A stretch of DNA of 64,000 nt from Fusobacterium sp. SYSU M8D902 (GTDB lineage: Bacteria > Fusobacteriota > Fusobacteriia > Fusobacteriales > Fusobacteriaceae): positions 92,256 to 156,255 of the forward strand of contig NZ_JBEFNA010000002.1 of NCBI RefSeq assembly GCF_040199715.1, read 5' to 3'. Numbering within the stretch: position 1 is the stretch's first letter; each line of letters begins with the position of its first letter. This document shows positions 25,792-34,605 of this stretch, piece by piece. The notes under the pieces are model-generated. The model had not been told where the DNA came from. It was given only the letters and a program-made list of their open reading frames with translations, and made no database searches. The position numbers and the translations under genes were made by a program.

Positions 25792-27246
25792 TTATACCAT
25801 AATTTCTCCACCAAAGAAATCCACTATTTTTTTTGTAAAATCTTCACTATCTTTTTTATCCTCTCTTTTCTTACCTAAAGACACATATTTTACCTTTATT
25901 TTAGGATTTATTAATTTTTTAACAACCTCTAAAAATACATCATTGTACATACTGTTTTCCATCTGCTCTTTACAAAATGTACTCTCTGCATCAAAACCTA
26001 CATATAGAGTGTCTCCCTCTAATTTATAAGGTTTTGCTGTGACAAGAAATGCTCCTAAAGTTATCTTCTCTTTTTTAGCTTCTTTAAGAATCTCATTCCA
26101 TCTACCTGAAATATATTCTAGAGTTACCCCTTCTAAAACTCCTTTTTCTTCTGAGTTTGATGAACTCACTGGCATTGGAACTGCTACCTCTTTTTCTATT
26201 ATTTTTTCAACAATTTTTTCTCTAGGTTGATTTTTCTTGATTAAGTTATCTGCTATTACATAACCTATCAATCTCTTATCCTCTTCATATTTAAATTTAT
26301 TTAAAGAATCAAAAATACACCCTATAATAGAAACTCCTTGCTCCACAGAAAGCTTTTCTCTACTCATCAGTCCCTTACAATACTTAGCAAAATCTTTAAA
26401 AAACAGCTCTATATCCAGTGACTCATTCCAAAATAGATCCAACATCTTTATAAGATTAGTATAATTTTTATTATTTACTTCAGTTAGGAACTCCTCCATC
26501 TTTCTTGCTGAAGTTACTCCTAATATCTTTTCACTCTTTTCTAGTGTAATCTCTTCACCAAAACAAGTGATCATAATTCTCTCTAAGATTGAAACTGCAT
26601 CTCTTACACTTCCACCAGAACTCTCATAGATAAGCTCTGCTACATCATCAGGAAGAGTTATACCCTCTTTCTCTGCAATAAATTGTAACTGCTCTCTCAT
26701 TGAGCTTAGGGTTAAAGTCTTAAAATCATATCTCTGGCATCTAGATATTATCGTTGCTGGTATCTTATCAACTTCTGTTGTTGCCAATATAAATATAACG
26801 TGTTCTGGTGGTTCTTCCAATGTTTTTAGTAAGGCATTAAACGCCTCCTTAGTCAACATATGAACCTCATCTATTATATATATTTTTTTTCTTCCTTTAA
26901 CAGGTTGATAGTTTATCTTCTCTTTTAATTGTCTTATCTCATCTATTCCTCTATTAGAGGCAGCATCTATCTCAATCATATCTAAAAAAGTTCCATTATT
27001 AATGGCGATACAGTTTTCACACTCATTACAAGGCTCACCTGTAATCCCATCTTTTAAACAGTTAACCCCTTTAGCTATAAGTCTTGCTAGTGTAGTTTTT
27101 CCAACACCTCTAGGTCCTGTAAACAGATAGGCTTGTGACATTTTCCCATTCTCTAATGAGGTTTTTAATGTCTTTACTATCTCCTTTTGTCCTGCTACCT
27201 CTTCAAAATTTTTAGGTCTATATTTTCTATATAATGTTATATGCAT
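25792..27246 (-). CDS. dnaX: DNA polymerase III gamma/tau subunit
   Basis: The clamp-loader ATPase. The 484-aa protein opens with LYRKYRPKNFEEVAGQ, followed by Walker A GPRGVGKTTLAR, a zinc site of four cysteines in the CLKDG...CNECENC region, Walker B with IDEVHML and the SRCQRYDF sensor segment. The C-terminal part after about residue 370 is a short tau-like extension. AGGAG-like GGAG precedes the ATG. I saw no clear in-frame slippage heptamer that would make a separate gamma product. Confidence 0.93.
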   Translation of the reverse strand: MHITLYRKYRPKNFEEVAGQKEIVKTLKTSLENGKMSQAYLFTGPRGVGKTTLARLIAKGVNCLKDGITGEPCNECENCIAINNGTFLDMIEIDAASNRGIDEIRQLKEKINYQPVKGRKKIYIIDEVHMLTKEAFNALLKTLEEPPEHVIFILATTEVDKIPATIISRCQRYDFKTLTLSSMREQLQFIAEKEGITLPDDVAELIYESSGGSVRDAVSILERIMITCFGEEITLEKSEKILGVTSARKMEEFLTEVNNKNYTNLIKMLDLFWNESLDIELFFKDFAKYCKGLMSREKLSVEQGVSIIGCIFDSLNKFKYEEDKRLIGYVIADNLIKKNQPREKIVEKIIEKEVAVPMPVSSSNSEEKGVLEGVTLEYISGRWNEILKEAKKEKITLGAFLVTAKPYKLEGDTLYVGFDAESTFCKEQMENSMYNDVFLEVVKKLINPKIKVKYVSLGKKREDKKDSEDFTKKIVDFFGGEIMV

Positions 27247-27249
27247 CTT

Positions 27250-28641
27250 TTACTCCAAACCGTAGTTACTCATCTTTGTTCTTAGGGTATTTCTTGTTAT
27301 TCCTAAGATCTCAGCAGTCTCTACTTTTTTTCCATTAGTTATCTCCAACACTTGACGTATCAATTCTTTCTCTACTTTTGATATGATATTTCCATAGTAG
27401 TCTTGTTGATTATTATTCTTAAATTCAACTAATTCAGATCTTATCCACTCTTTCAAATCTGAAATTTGACTCTCTCCCTTTTTCTTTGTAATCTTTGTTC
27501 CCAATACATTACTAGGTAGATCCTCTATCAATATAGATGTACCTCTACATAGGGCAACAGCTGATTTTACAGCATTTTTTAACTCATTTACATTTCCTGG
27601 CCACTCATATCTCAACATCTTTTTCAAGGCTGGTTTACTAATTCCTTTTACATTTTTGTGTAACTCATCATTACATTCTAATAGATAGTGATCTACTATC
27701 AATGGAATATCATCTTTTCTATCTCTCAATGGAGGAATATTTACTTCTAAGACTCTTAATTTTCTATATAATTCATCTATAAATTTTCCTTGATTTATTA
27801 ATTCCTCTAAATTTTCACAAGTTGTTGCAACAACTCTAATATCTATTTTTATTGGCTCTGCTCCACCCATTCTAAAGAACTCTCCCTCTTCTAAAAAGTA
27901 AAGTACTTTAGATTGTAGATCTAGACTTAGAGATTCGATATTCCCTAAATGAAGTGTTCCTCCATTAGCTTTCTCTAATTCTCCTATCTGTGGAAATACA
28001 GCCCCTTTAAATGCTCCCTTTTCATAACCAAACATCTTTCTTTCCAAAAGTTCATTTTGAAATGAAGTGCAGTTTATACTGATTAAAGGTTTATTTGACC
28101 AATCACTAAATTGGTGAATAGCCTTAGCTACACTTGTTTTTCCTGTTCCCTTCTCTCCTACAACTAAAACAGGAACTCTACTTGTGGCAACCTTTCCTAT
28201 CATCTTATATAGCTCCACAATCTCTTTTGTCTGTCCTATTAATTTATCTCCAGAACTCTTATGCTTATCTATACGCTCTGCTAAAAGTTTATAATCTTTT
28301 ACAGACTTCTCTATCACTTTTATTATAGTTGGAGTATCCACAGGTTTTAAAATATAATCATAAGCTCCTGCTTTAACACTTCCAGCTACTACTTTTAAGT
28401 TTGAAGTCTCTCCTAAAACAATTATAACACCTTTCTTTTGATACTCTCCAACCTTTTTTATAAGATTTATCAATGCCTCTTCTTGAAGGTTTTTCTCCTC
28501 AATAATTATAGCTTCATACTTTTTTGTTTTTAAAAAATCTATAAATTCGCTTATATTTTCAGCAAATGTTAATTCATTTTCAAAATTATTCTCTAGCTCC
28601 TCTTTTAAATTTCTCTCCAATCTGAATCCTAAAAGAATCAT
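27250..28641 (-). CDS. Degenerate NtrC-family regulator with pseudo-receiver and inactive-looking AAA+ domain
   Basis: Architecture of an NtrC-type activator: receiver-like domain (1-115), AAA+ domain (about 130-365), FIS-type HTH (about 421-463). Key sites are altered. The phospho-acceptor Asp is replaced in IIIEEKN (Glu48/49), though the KP after it (99-100) remains. Walker A is GEKGTGKT (162-169) but Walker B has GN (233-234) instead of DE; the sigma-54 contact loop is GAFKGA (209-214) instead of GAFTGA; the arginine-finger region reads FIDELYRKLRV; and sensor II is GNVNEL instead of GNVREL. The HTH is well kept. It is therefore probably a sigma-54-independent DNA-binding regulator. It sits 27 nt after tonB and 3 nt before dnaX. 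Confidence 0.8.
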   Translation of the reverse strand: MILLGFRLERNLKEELENNFENELTFAENISEFIDFLKTKKYEAIIIEEKNLQEEALINLIKKVGEYQKKGVIIVLGETSNLKVVAGSVKAGAYDYILKPVDTPTIIKVIEKSVKDYKLLAERIDKHKSSGDKLIGQTKEIVELYKMIGKVATSRVPVLVVGEKGTGKTSVAKAIHQFSDWSNKPLISINCTSFQNELLERKMFGYEKGAFKGAVFPQIGELEKANGGTLHLGNIESLSLDLQSKVLYFLEEGEFFRMGGAEPIKIDIRVVATTCENLEELINQGKFIDELYRKLRVLEVNIPPLRDRKDDIPLIVDHYLLECNDELHKNVKGISKPALKKMLRYEWPGNVNELKNAVKSAVALCRGTSILIEDLPSNVLGTKITKKKGESQISDLKEWIRSELVEFKNNNQQDYYGNIISKVEKELIRQVLEITNGKKVETAEILGITRNTLRTKMSNYGLE

Positions 28642-28668
28642 CCTTTCACCTCTTGTAATATTTAATAA

Positions 28669-29589
28669 TTAGTCAATCTTCCCCTTTAGTATGAAATTAT
28701 ATTCCAAGATTACATTTCCCTCTACACTTAAACCATTTTTATTTAAATATATTTTCCATGTTCTTCCAACCTCTTCAATAGCATTGTTTATCTCAGGAAC
28801 TCCACTACCTTTTTCTAAATGAAGAGATTTTACATTTCCACTCTCATCTATCTCCATTTTAATTCTTACACTACCGTGTAATCCTTTTAATTGAGCACTT
28901 TCTGGATATACTGGCTCTCTATTTGACCCATCCCATTTAGCTATTATATCTCCATCTTCTGTTCCCAATCTATAACCACTTGGAAGTCCCTCTGTCTCTC
29001 CTGTAATTTTAAGTATTCTATCAAAAGACTCGTCTTTACCTACTTCAGAGTTAAAAGCTATCTTATCATCCTCTTTTAAATCTAGCTTCTCATTTTCAGT
29101 TACGATCTCCTCTTTAGCAAGAACTATATCCTTACTTAGATTACTATTAGACTCCATTCTCTCTTTCTGAGCAAACTCTTTAGTTGGAGCTTTTATCTCT
29201 TTTATCTTTCTTACACTTGGATTTGGTTGAAGATTTTTTATAACTTCAATCTTAGGAGCAGAAATATTAGTAACTATGTTATTTAAGCTCTCCATATCTA
29301 TCTTATCTTTAGATTTATTTGGAGTTTTCTCTTTTTTCTTCTCCTCTACTTTTTTTACTTCATTAATTTTTTTAATCTTTTTCTGTAACTCTTGAGAGCT
29401 CTTTTTTTCACTACTATTACTATTTTTCTGTCCATCTAACTTTGTTCTATTCTTATTTTCATAAGCTACTAAACCTATTTTTATCTTTTGGTTTTCCACT
29501 CTTTTTGTCGATAAACTTGGAATTAGTATAACTATAATTATATTTATCACTATTGAAAGGAGTATACTTATTCCATCATCTTTTTTCAT
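28669..29589 (-). CDS. tonB: TonB-like energy transducer
   Basis: A 306-aa protein with one N-terminal membrane helix (about 7-25), a long Lys/Glu-rich periplasmic spacer with Pro, and a C-terminal TonB fold (YPESAQLKGLHGSVRIKMEID, then a final YNFIL strand). It passes energy from ExbB/ExbD to outer-membrane receptors. GAGGAGG precedes the ATG; exbD ends 11 nt upstream. No TonB-dependent receptor gene is in the window, so the client is unknown. Confidence 0.85.
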   Translation of the reverse strand: MKKDDGISILLSIVINIIIVILIPSLSTKRVENQKIKIGLVAYENKNRTKLDGQKNSNSSEKKSSQELQKKIKKINEVKKVEEKKKEKTPNKSKDKIDMESLNNIVTNISAPKIEVIKNLQPNPSVRKIKEIKAPTKEFAQKERMESNSNLSKDIVLAKEEIVTENEKLDLKEDDKIAFNSEVGKDESFDRILKITGETEGLPSGYRLGTEDGDIIAKWDGSNREPVYPESAQLKGLHGSVRIKMEIDESGNVKSLHLEKGSGVPEINNAIEEVGRTWKIYLNKNGLSVEGNVILEYNFILKGKID

Positions 29590-29600
29590 AAGCCCCTCCT

Positions 29601-30032
29601 CTATTTTTTATCTGCTGTATCTATGTCTAGTGATGAAGCTCCTGCCTCTTTTGATATAGTCATTATCTCTACTATATACCCATAGTCTATCTTTTTATCT
29701 GCACTAATTATCACATTTTTTTCTGTTGAATTAGCTAACTTCTCTGATAGTTTAGCTTTTAAATTCTCTTTATTTACACTTATCTTTTCACTTTTACCCT
29801 TCTCTTTATAGTTGAGGACTATTTTTTTATTTCTATCCACTATTACCTGTATCTCTTTTATATCTGATATCTCTCTAATTGTAGATTGTGGCAATTCTAT
29901 CTTGATTCCACCCTTCATATCATCAAAAGTTGTTGCCACCAAAAAAAAGATTAGTAAAAGAAATACTACGTCTATTAGAGGGGTAAGTTCCAAAATTAAC
30001 TCTCCTCTTTTTTTATATCTTTCTATTTTCAT
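29601..30032 (-). CDS. exbD: Biopolymer transport protein ExbD
   Basis: A 143-aa protein with the ExbD/TolR layout: short cytoplasmic tail, a single membrane helix starting LTPLIDVVFLLLIFFLV with the proton-carrying Asp, and a periplasmic domain ending near DYGYIVEIM. It forms the proton channel with ExbB. 10 nt after exbB. Confidence 0.9.
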   Translation of the reverse strand: MKIERYKKRGELILELTPLIDVVFLLLIFFLVATTFDDMKGGIKIELPQSTIREISDIKEIQVIVDRNKKIVLNYKEKGKSEKISVNKENLKAKLSEKLANSTEKNVIISADKKIDYGYIVEIMTISKEAGASSLDIDTADKK

Positions 30033-30042
30033 AATTGGTCTC

Positions 30043-30654
30043 CTACTTTCTAAAATAGTTTATAAGCTCTGTAGTAGTTATTTCCATATCAGATATTATT
30101 CTCTCTATCTTTTTATTAAAATAATTGTAAAACATTAAAGCTGGTATCGCCACTAAAAGTCCTCCTGCTGTTGTAAATAGTGCTTCAGATATCCCTTTAG
30201 CTAGTACAGCTGCATCTCCTGTTCCATATAATGCAACAGCTTGGAATGCCTTAATCATTCCTGTAACTGTTCCCAATAATCCAATCAATGGAGTTAGGTG
30301 AGCTGCTAAAGATATTAACCACATATTTCTTTCCAGTTGAGTAACTTGATACATAGCTTTCTCTTTACCCTTTTCCTCTAATTTTTGTGTAGTGGCATTT
30401 GGATTTTTATAAAGTTCATAAAGCACCTCTTTCAATACCTTTGACACAGAACTTTTCTCTTTGTTCAACATAATTATTAAATCTTTTAAATTTCCACTAT
30501 CTAAACCCTCTTTTATCTCTTTTGATAAAAAGCCTCTATTCTCTCTCTCGTTTTTAGCAAAATATATAAATCTCTCTATAATAGCACTAACACCTACTAT
30601 TGACATAATAAGTATCACATACATTAGTATTCCACCATTTGTTAAATAGTACAT
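30043..30654 (-). CDS. exbB: Biopolymer transport protein ExbB (MotA/TolQ family)
   Basis: A 203-aa membrane protein with three helices; the conserved core HLTPLIGLLGTVTGMIKAF and GISEALFTTAGGLLVAIPAL form the channel around ExbD. It starts with AGGAGG upstream. Preceded by the small membrane-protein gene (33-nt gap). Confidence 0.92.
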   Translation of the reverse strand: MYYLTNGGILMYVILIMSIVGVSAIIERFIYFAKNERENRGFLSKEIKEGLDSGNLKDLIIMLNKEKSSVSKVLKEVLYELYKNPNATTQKLEEKGKEKAMYQVTQLERNMWLISLAAHLTPLIGLLGTVTGMIKAFQAVALYGTGDAAVLAKGISEALFTTAGGLLVAIPALMFYNYFNKKIERIISDMEITTTELINYFRK

Positions 30655-30687
30655 CTGTCCTCCTAAAAAATAAGTATTTTATTCAAT

Positions 30688-31032
30688 CTATAATGCAATA
30701 ATTAAAGCTACAACTCCTAAACCACCCAAAATATATTTCCAATATGACTTCTCTTCCACACCTTGAGATAGTTCCTCTTCAAGAGCACTCTTATCCCCTT
30801 GTACCACTTTTATCTTTTGAGTTTGATTTTGATAGTTATCATTTGTTACTTTTATAGCTCCTGACTCTATTTTTTGATTCTCTAATATTACCTCTTCTGT
30901 AGGAATCTCTCTTATCTCAAGTTGCTCCTTATTAACTCCCTGAACCTGTTTATCTAAGGCTGTTACACCCTCATCTGCTCCCATAGCACAAATAGTAGTT
31001 GCTAAAAATAATACTGTTAATAGTTTTTTCAT
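30688..31032 (-). CDS. Small exported protein with C-terminal membrane helix
   Basis: Unrecognised 114-aa protein: a signal peptide (cleavage near MGA-DE), a hydrophilic middle of about 70 residues rich in Glu/Gln, and a C-terminal hydrophobic helix (YWKYILGGLGVVALIIAL) ending the chain. It would expose a short periplasmic segment from the inner membrane. Lies 2 nt after the TPR gene and just before exbB, so an accessory role in this envelope module is likely by context only. AGGAGG precedes the ATG. Confidence 0.65.
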   Translation of the reverse strand: MKKLLTVLFLATTICAMGADEGVTALDKQVQGVNKEQLEIREIPTEEVILENQKIESGAIKVTNDNYQNQTQKIKVVQGDKSALEEELSQGVEEKSYWKYILGGLGVVALIIAL

Positions 31033-31034
31033 AG

Positions 31035-33872
31035 TTAAGCCTCCTGGTTAAAAAATTGATTGTATTTTTCTGAAGTTTTTTTATCTATTTTTTGTAATTC
31101 TAAATAATATTTTTTTGCTTCAACTTTATTACCTTTTTTTAATGTAAAATATATTAATTTTTCTAATACAAAGCTCTTATATTGGAAATTCTCCAATGCA
31201 TATAACTCCTTGTACAGTGCCATAGCATCTTTCTCTTTTCCCAGTTTTTCATTGATTTGTGCTGCCTTTAATTTAGATAGATCAGAATACTCCCCTTTAT
31301 ACAATACATATCCCTTTGTATATCCTCTCAAAGCACTCTCATTCTTACCTTCAAGTTCATCTATAGTAGAAAGTTGATACAGAATAAAATCTTTATATGG
31401 TGTACTTTCTAATCCATCAACTATTTTATAATACTCTCTAGCTTTTTTATAGTCCTTAGTATCAAAATAGTGATTCCCCAAGTTTATTCCAGCAAACCCT
31501 TTATACTTTTCACCTTTTAAAAGGTTATTATACTCTTTTAAAGCTTCCTCTTTTTTACCTTGTTTTTCATATATTAATGAATTATAGTAACTTTTTATCT
31601 CAAGATTTTCTAAGTTGGCTATATAGCTCATTGCTTCTTCAAGCTTATCAGTAGCAATATGAATATCTATAATTTTTGTAGCAGTTTCATCTTTTGTCTT
31701 AGGATCTGAAGAGCTACTATAAAGCTTTTCATAGTTTGTTAATACTCCCTCTCTATCTCCCTTTTTCTCATATATCTGTCCAGCTAATATATAGATATTT
31801 GATCTCATAGTTGAATTAGGATATTTTGCTAAAAACTCCCCTTTACTCTTTTCAAACTCATCTAATTTGCCCTGATTAACCAAAGCATTTAAATACCAAT
31901 AATTAGCATTTTCAGAGTATTTTCCCTCTGGAAATTCACTAAATAAACTCTTATACTCTGTCTCTGCTAGATCATATTTTCCTTGAGCATAGTACGAATC
32001 AGCTATTTGGAATCTTGCATACTCACTATTTTCTGGTAATTCTCTTAATTTTGAATAATACTCTCTACTCTTATCATAATTATCCAGTCTAAAATAACTA
32101 ATTGCTGTCTTATCCAAAACTTCACCCTTATTAGCTCCCTCTGGATAAGTTTGTAAATACTCTTCTCCAAATTTTATTGCTTCATCATATTTTCCCCATA
32201 GAAAAGAGTTTCTCACCCTGTTAAATTTAATCTTTTCTAATAGCTCTGGTGTTGTTGCTGTATCTTGCTCTACTATTGTAAAATATCCACTTGCATCAGA
32301 ATAATTTCCCATTCCCATTGATGCAATTCCTCTCAAATATACACTATTTGGTGAGCTGTCTGCTCCATCTAAATACTTCATCATCTCAGAATAATTTTGT
32401 TTAACTAATAGTACTGATACTAAGTTATTTAAAATATCAAAATCCTGATTCTCATTGAGATACTCTCTATATACCTCTACACTCTCATCTAACATATCCT
32501 TTTTGTAATAAAGTTCACCTACAGATATATAGATATTCTTCTTGTATTTTTTATCACTAGCAAATTTACCCTTATACTCTGAAAATCTTCTCTTTATATC
32601 CTCTACATCACCCAATCTAGAATCTATTACAATTATTCTATAAAGACTCTCTAAGTTAGGTTTTAATGTATAGTTTCTAGCATAGTAATCTTTTGATATC
32701 TTGTAATCTCCAACTTCATAGGCTGAATTGGCTATAATTGTATTTATGCTCTCTGTATCCTTTTGGTTTACTACAACTCTCTTTACTTCATTTCTATTTT
32801 TTATTATCTTTTTATAATTTCCTAATTTGTAATCAATAGCAAAAATATAGTATATAGCCTGATTATAAAAGGAACTACTCTTCAAACTTTCAAAATAAGT
32901 CTGTGCCTCTTTTAATTTATTTAATTTATAAAGGGAAAAACCATAACTATATAGCAATTTAGGATTAGAGAGATCTTTCACTTGATTGTAGTATTCTACA
33001 GCCTTATTATAATCACCTTTAGTAGCATAAGAGTCTCCTAATATTCTCAACCCTTCATCATACTCTTTGCTCCCCTTTAAAATAGCTAACTTACTCTCTG
33101 CTTTCTCCAATTCACCCTTATTACTATATATCTCTATTAGATTTAACCCGGCTTTTTTTCCATATGCACTATTTTTATTTTCATTCAATCCATCTTCAAA
33201 ATATCTTATAGCTAAATCTGCTTGATTTAATTTATAGTAACTAGATCCCAATAGGTAGTTCATAAAAATAATATTTTTCTTTCCCTTTATTTGTGAATAT
33301 TGATCTAAATAAGCTATACTCCTATTATAATCTCCTTTGTTATAAGATAATAACGCCATACTTAAAACCGAATCATTATAGTACTTCTTATTTAAGTTCA
33401 TCACTTCTTGAAACTCTTTTTCTGCCATAACATAATTTTCACTGCTTAAATAGGCAGTTCCATTGTCATATATAGCCTTTTCGTAATAATCACTCTTACT
33501 ATTTATTGTACTCAAATACTCGTCACTTGTTTTTTCGTCTCCAATATCTGCATAAGATCTTACTAAATAGTATCTTATCTCATTTTTATCATCTTCTTTC
33601 AGATTATTATTCATCAACAAAATTTTAAAATACTTTATTGCATTGGGATAATCCTTTTGTAAAAAATATACTTTTGCTATCCTATCTTGAATATTTTTAT
33701 TATATTTAGATGTTGGATATTTATCCAAAAAACTTTTTGATTCCACTATTGCTAGATCAAATTTTTTCTGTTTATATAATTCGTCTACAAAGGCCAAATC
33801 CTCTTTTTCTGATGCAAAGGCTGAAACTCCCAATACAAAAATAAGGGCTCCTAAAAAATATCTAATTTTCAA
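31035..33872 (-). CDS. Large secreted TPR-repeat protein
   Basis: A 945-aa protein with a signal peptide (cleavage near AFA-SE) followed by many tetratricopeptide-type helical pairs along its whole length, recognisable by repeated A-x-x-Y-F / Y-x-x-A patterns (for example YPNAIKYFKIL and YDLAETEYKSL). Likely a periplasmic scaffold. The start is a TTG at 33872 placed 6 nt after AGGAGG; no ATG is available nearby. It heads the exbB-exbD-tonB module and is 23 nt after the DUF116 gene. YbgF/BamD-like roles in envelope assembly are analogies only. Confidence 0.8.
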   Translation of the reverse strand: MKIRYFLGALIFVLGVSAFASEKEDLAFVDELYKQKKFDLAIVESKSFLDKYPTSKYNKNIQDRIAKVYFLQKDYPNAIKYFKILLMNNNLKEDDKNEIRYYLVRSYADIGDEKTSDEYLSTINSKSDYYEKAIYDNGTAYLSSENYVMAEKEFQEVMNLNKKYYNDSVLSMALLSYNKGDYNRSIAYLDQYSQIKGKKNIIFMNYLLGSSYYKLNQADLAIRYFEDGLNENKNSAYGKKAGLNLIEIYSNKGELEKAESKLAILKGSKEYDEGLRILGDSYATKGDYNKAVEYYNQVKDLSNPKLLYSYGFSLYKLNKLKEAQTYFESLKSSSFYNQAIYYIFAIDYKLGNYKKIIKNRNEVKRVVVNQKDTESINTIIANSAYEVGDYKISKDYYARNYTLKPNLESLYRIIVIDSRLGDVEDIKRRFSEYKGKFASDKKYKKNIYISVGELYYKKDMLDESVEVYREYLNENQDFDILNNLVSVLLVKQNYSEMMKYLDGADSSPNSVYLRGIASMGMGNYSDASGYFTIVEQDTATTPELLEKIKFNRVRNSFLWGKYDEAIKFGEEYLQTYPEGANKGEVLDKTAISYFRLDNYDKSREYYSKLRELPENSEYARFQIADSYYAQGKYDLAETEYKSLFSEFPEGKYSENANYWYLNALVNQGKLDEFEKSKGEFLAKYPNSTMRSNIYILAGQIYEKKGDREGVLTNYEKLYSSSSDPKTKDETATKIIDIHIATDKLEEAMSYIANLENLEIKSYYNSLIYEKQGKKEEALKEYNNLLKGEKYKGFAGINLGNHYFDTKDYKKAREYYKIVDGLESTPYKDFILYQLSTIDELEGKNESALRGYTKGYVLYKGEYSDLSKLKAAQINEKLGKEKDAMALYKELYALENFQYKSFVLEKLIYFTLKKGNKVEAKKYYLELQKIDKKTSEKYNQFFNQEA

Positions 33873-33895
33873 GTTCTACCTCCTGTATATTAATA

Positions 33896-34423
33896 TTAAA
33901 ATATTTTATTTAAAAATTCTTTCACTTTTGCTATTGAAACAGTTGTATCTATACAAGGTTCATTTACTATTTCATTAAAAATTCCATATACATTTACTGG
34001 ATAAGCATCATGTATTCCCGATACTAAATCCCTTTTACAAGCTACTGCCATCACTAGATCTGGTCTTATACTCTTTATATGCTTTCTAGCGAGAGTTCCT
34101 CCAGTAGCCACTTTTACCTCTATAGGAAACTCTTTCTTTATGTTCAAAAAATCACCTATTACACATTGACCACATCTTTTACAATTTTCTATATCAGATG
34201 TCACTTTAAAAACACAAGAATACTTTTGTAAGCAATGAGGAAGTAATATTAAAACTTTGTTTATCTTCTTATTTTCAATACTTTTCATCACTCTTTTATT
34301 ATTATAATTTAGAAATTTATTAGCTATCTTGTTTGCATCTGTGGGTTTTTTCTTTCTTTCTGTAAGAGCAAACATTAAAAAATAAAACTCATAAATAAGT
34401 TTTACAACTAAACTCTTTTTCAT
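33896..34423 (-). CDS. DUF116-family protein with cysteine cluster
   Basis: A 175-aa protein with an N-terminal hydrophobic segment, then the DUF116 core: LILLPHCLQ, C-x5 spaced cysteines, CKRCGQC, ATGGTLARKH and VMAVACKRDL. Six or more cysteines suggest an iron-sulfur or zinc site. Function of the family is unknown. First gene behind a good promoter at 34458-34486, so it leads the thirteen-gene run. Confidence 0.78.
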   Translation of the reverse strand: MKKSLVVKLIYEFYFLMFALTERKKKPTDANKIANKFLNYNNKRVMKSIENKKINKVLILLPHCLQKYSCVFKVTSDIENCKRCGQCVIGDFLNIKKEFPIEVKVATGGTLARKHIKSIRPDLVMAVACKRDLVSGIHDAYPVNVYGIFNEIVNEPCIDTTVSIAKVKEFLNKIF

Positions 34424-34457
34424 TTCATATCCTCATCTTTCATTTTATCCTTTAGTA

Positions 34458-34486
34458 ATTATATCATATTTAATTTATTAGAACAA
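34458..34486 (-). promoter_or_regulatory. Promoter of the DUF116-TPR-tonB-dnaX-dnaB cluster
   Basis: On the minus strand TTGTTC (34481-34486), 17-bp spacer, TATAAT (34458-34463) with TG one base upstream (extended -10). Confidence 0.7.
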
Positions 34487-34546
34487 TCAATTTTTAATCA
34501 TAAAAAAATTTTTTCTTTATCATTTTTTACTAAAAAATAAAAATAG

Positions 34547-34575
34547 TTGTAGCTTAAATTTTGAAAAAATAGTAT
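34547..34575 (+). promoter_or_regulatory. Promoter of the cysteine-cluster protein gene
   Basis: TTGTAG (34547-34552), 17-bp spacer, TAGTAT (34570-34575), 30 nt before the ATG; a moderate match. Confidence 0.5.
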
Positions 34576-34605
34576 ACTTAGAACAGATGTTTTATAGGAG
34601 GATTT

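Noticed and set aside
25792-26000. Programmed frameshift near the end of dnaX
   Set aside because: A-runs are present but not in the slippage phase used by E. coli dnaX, and I see no supporting stem-loop.
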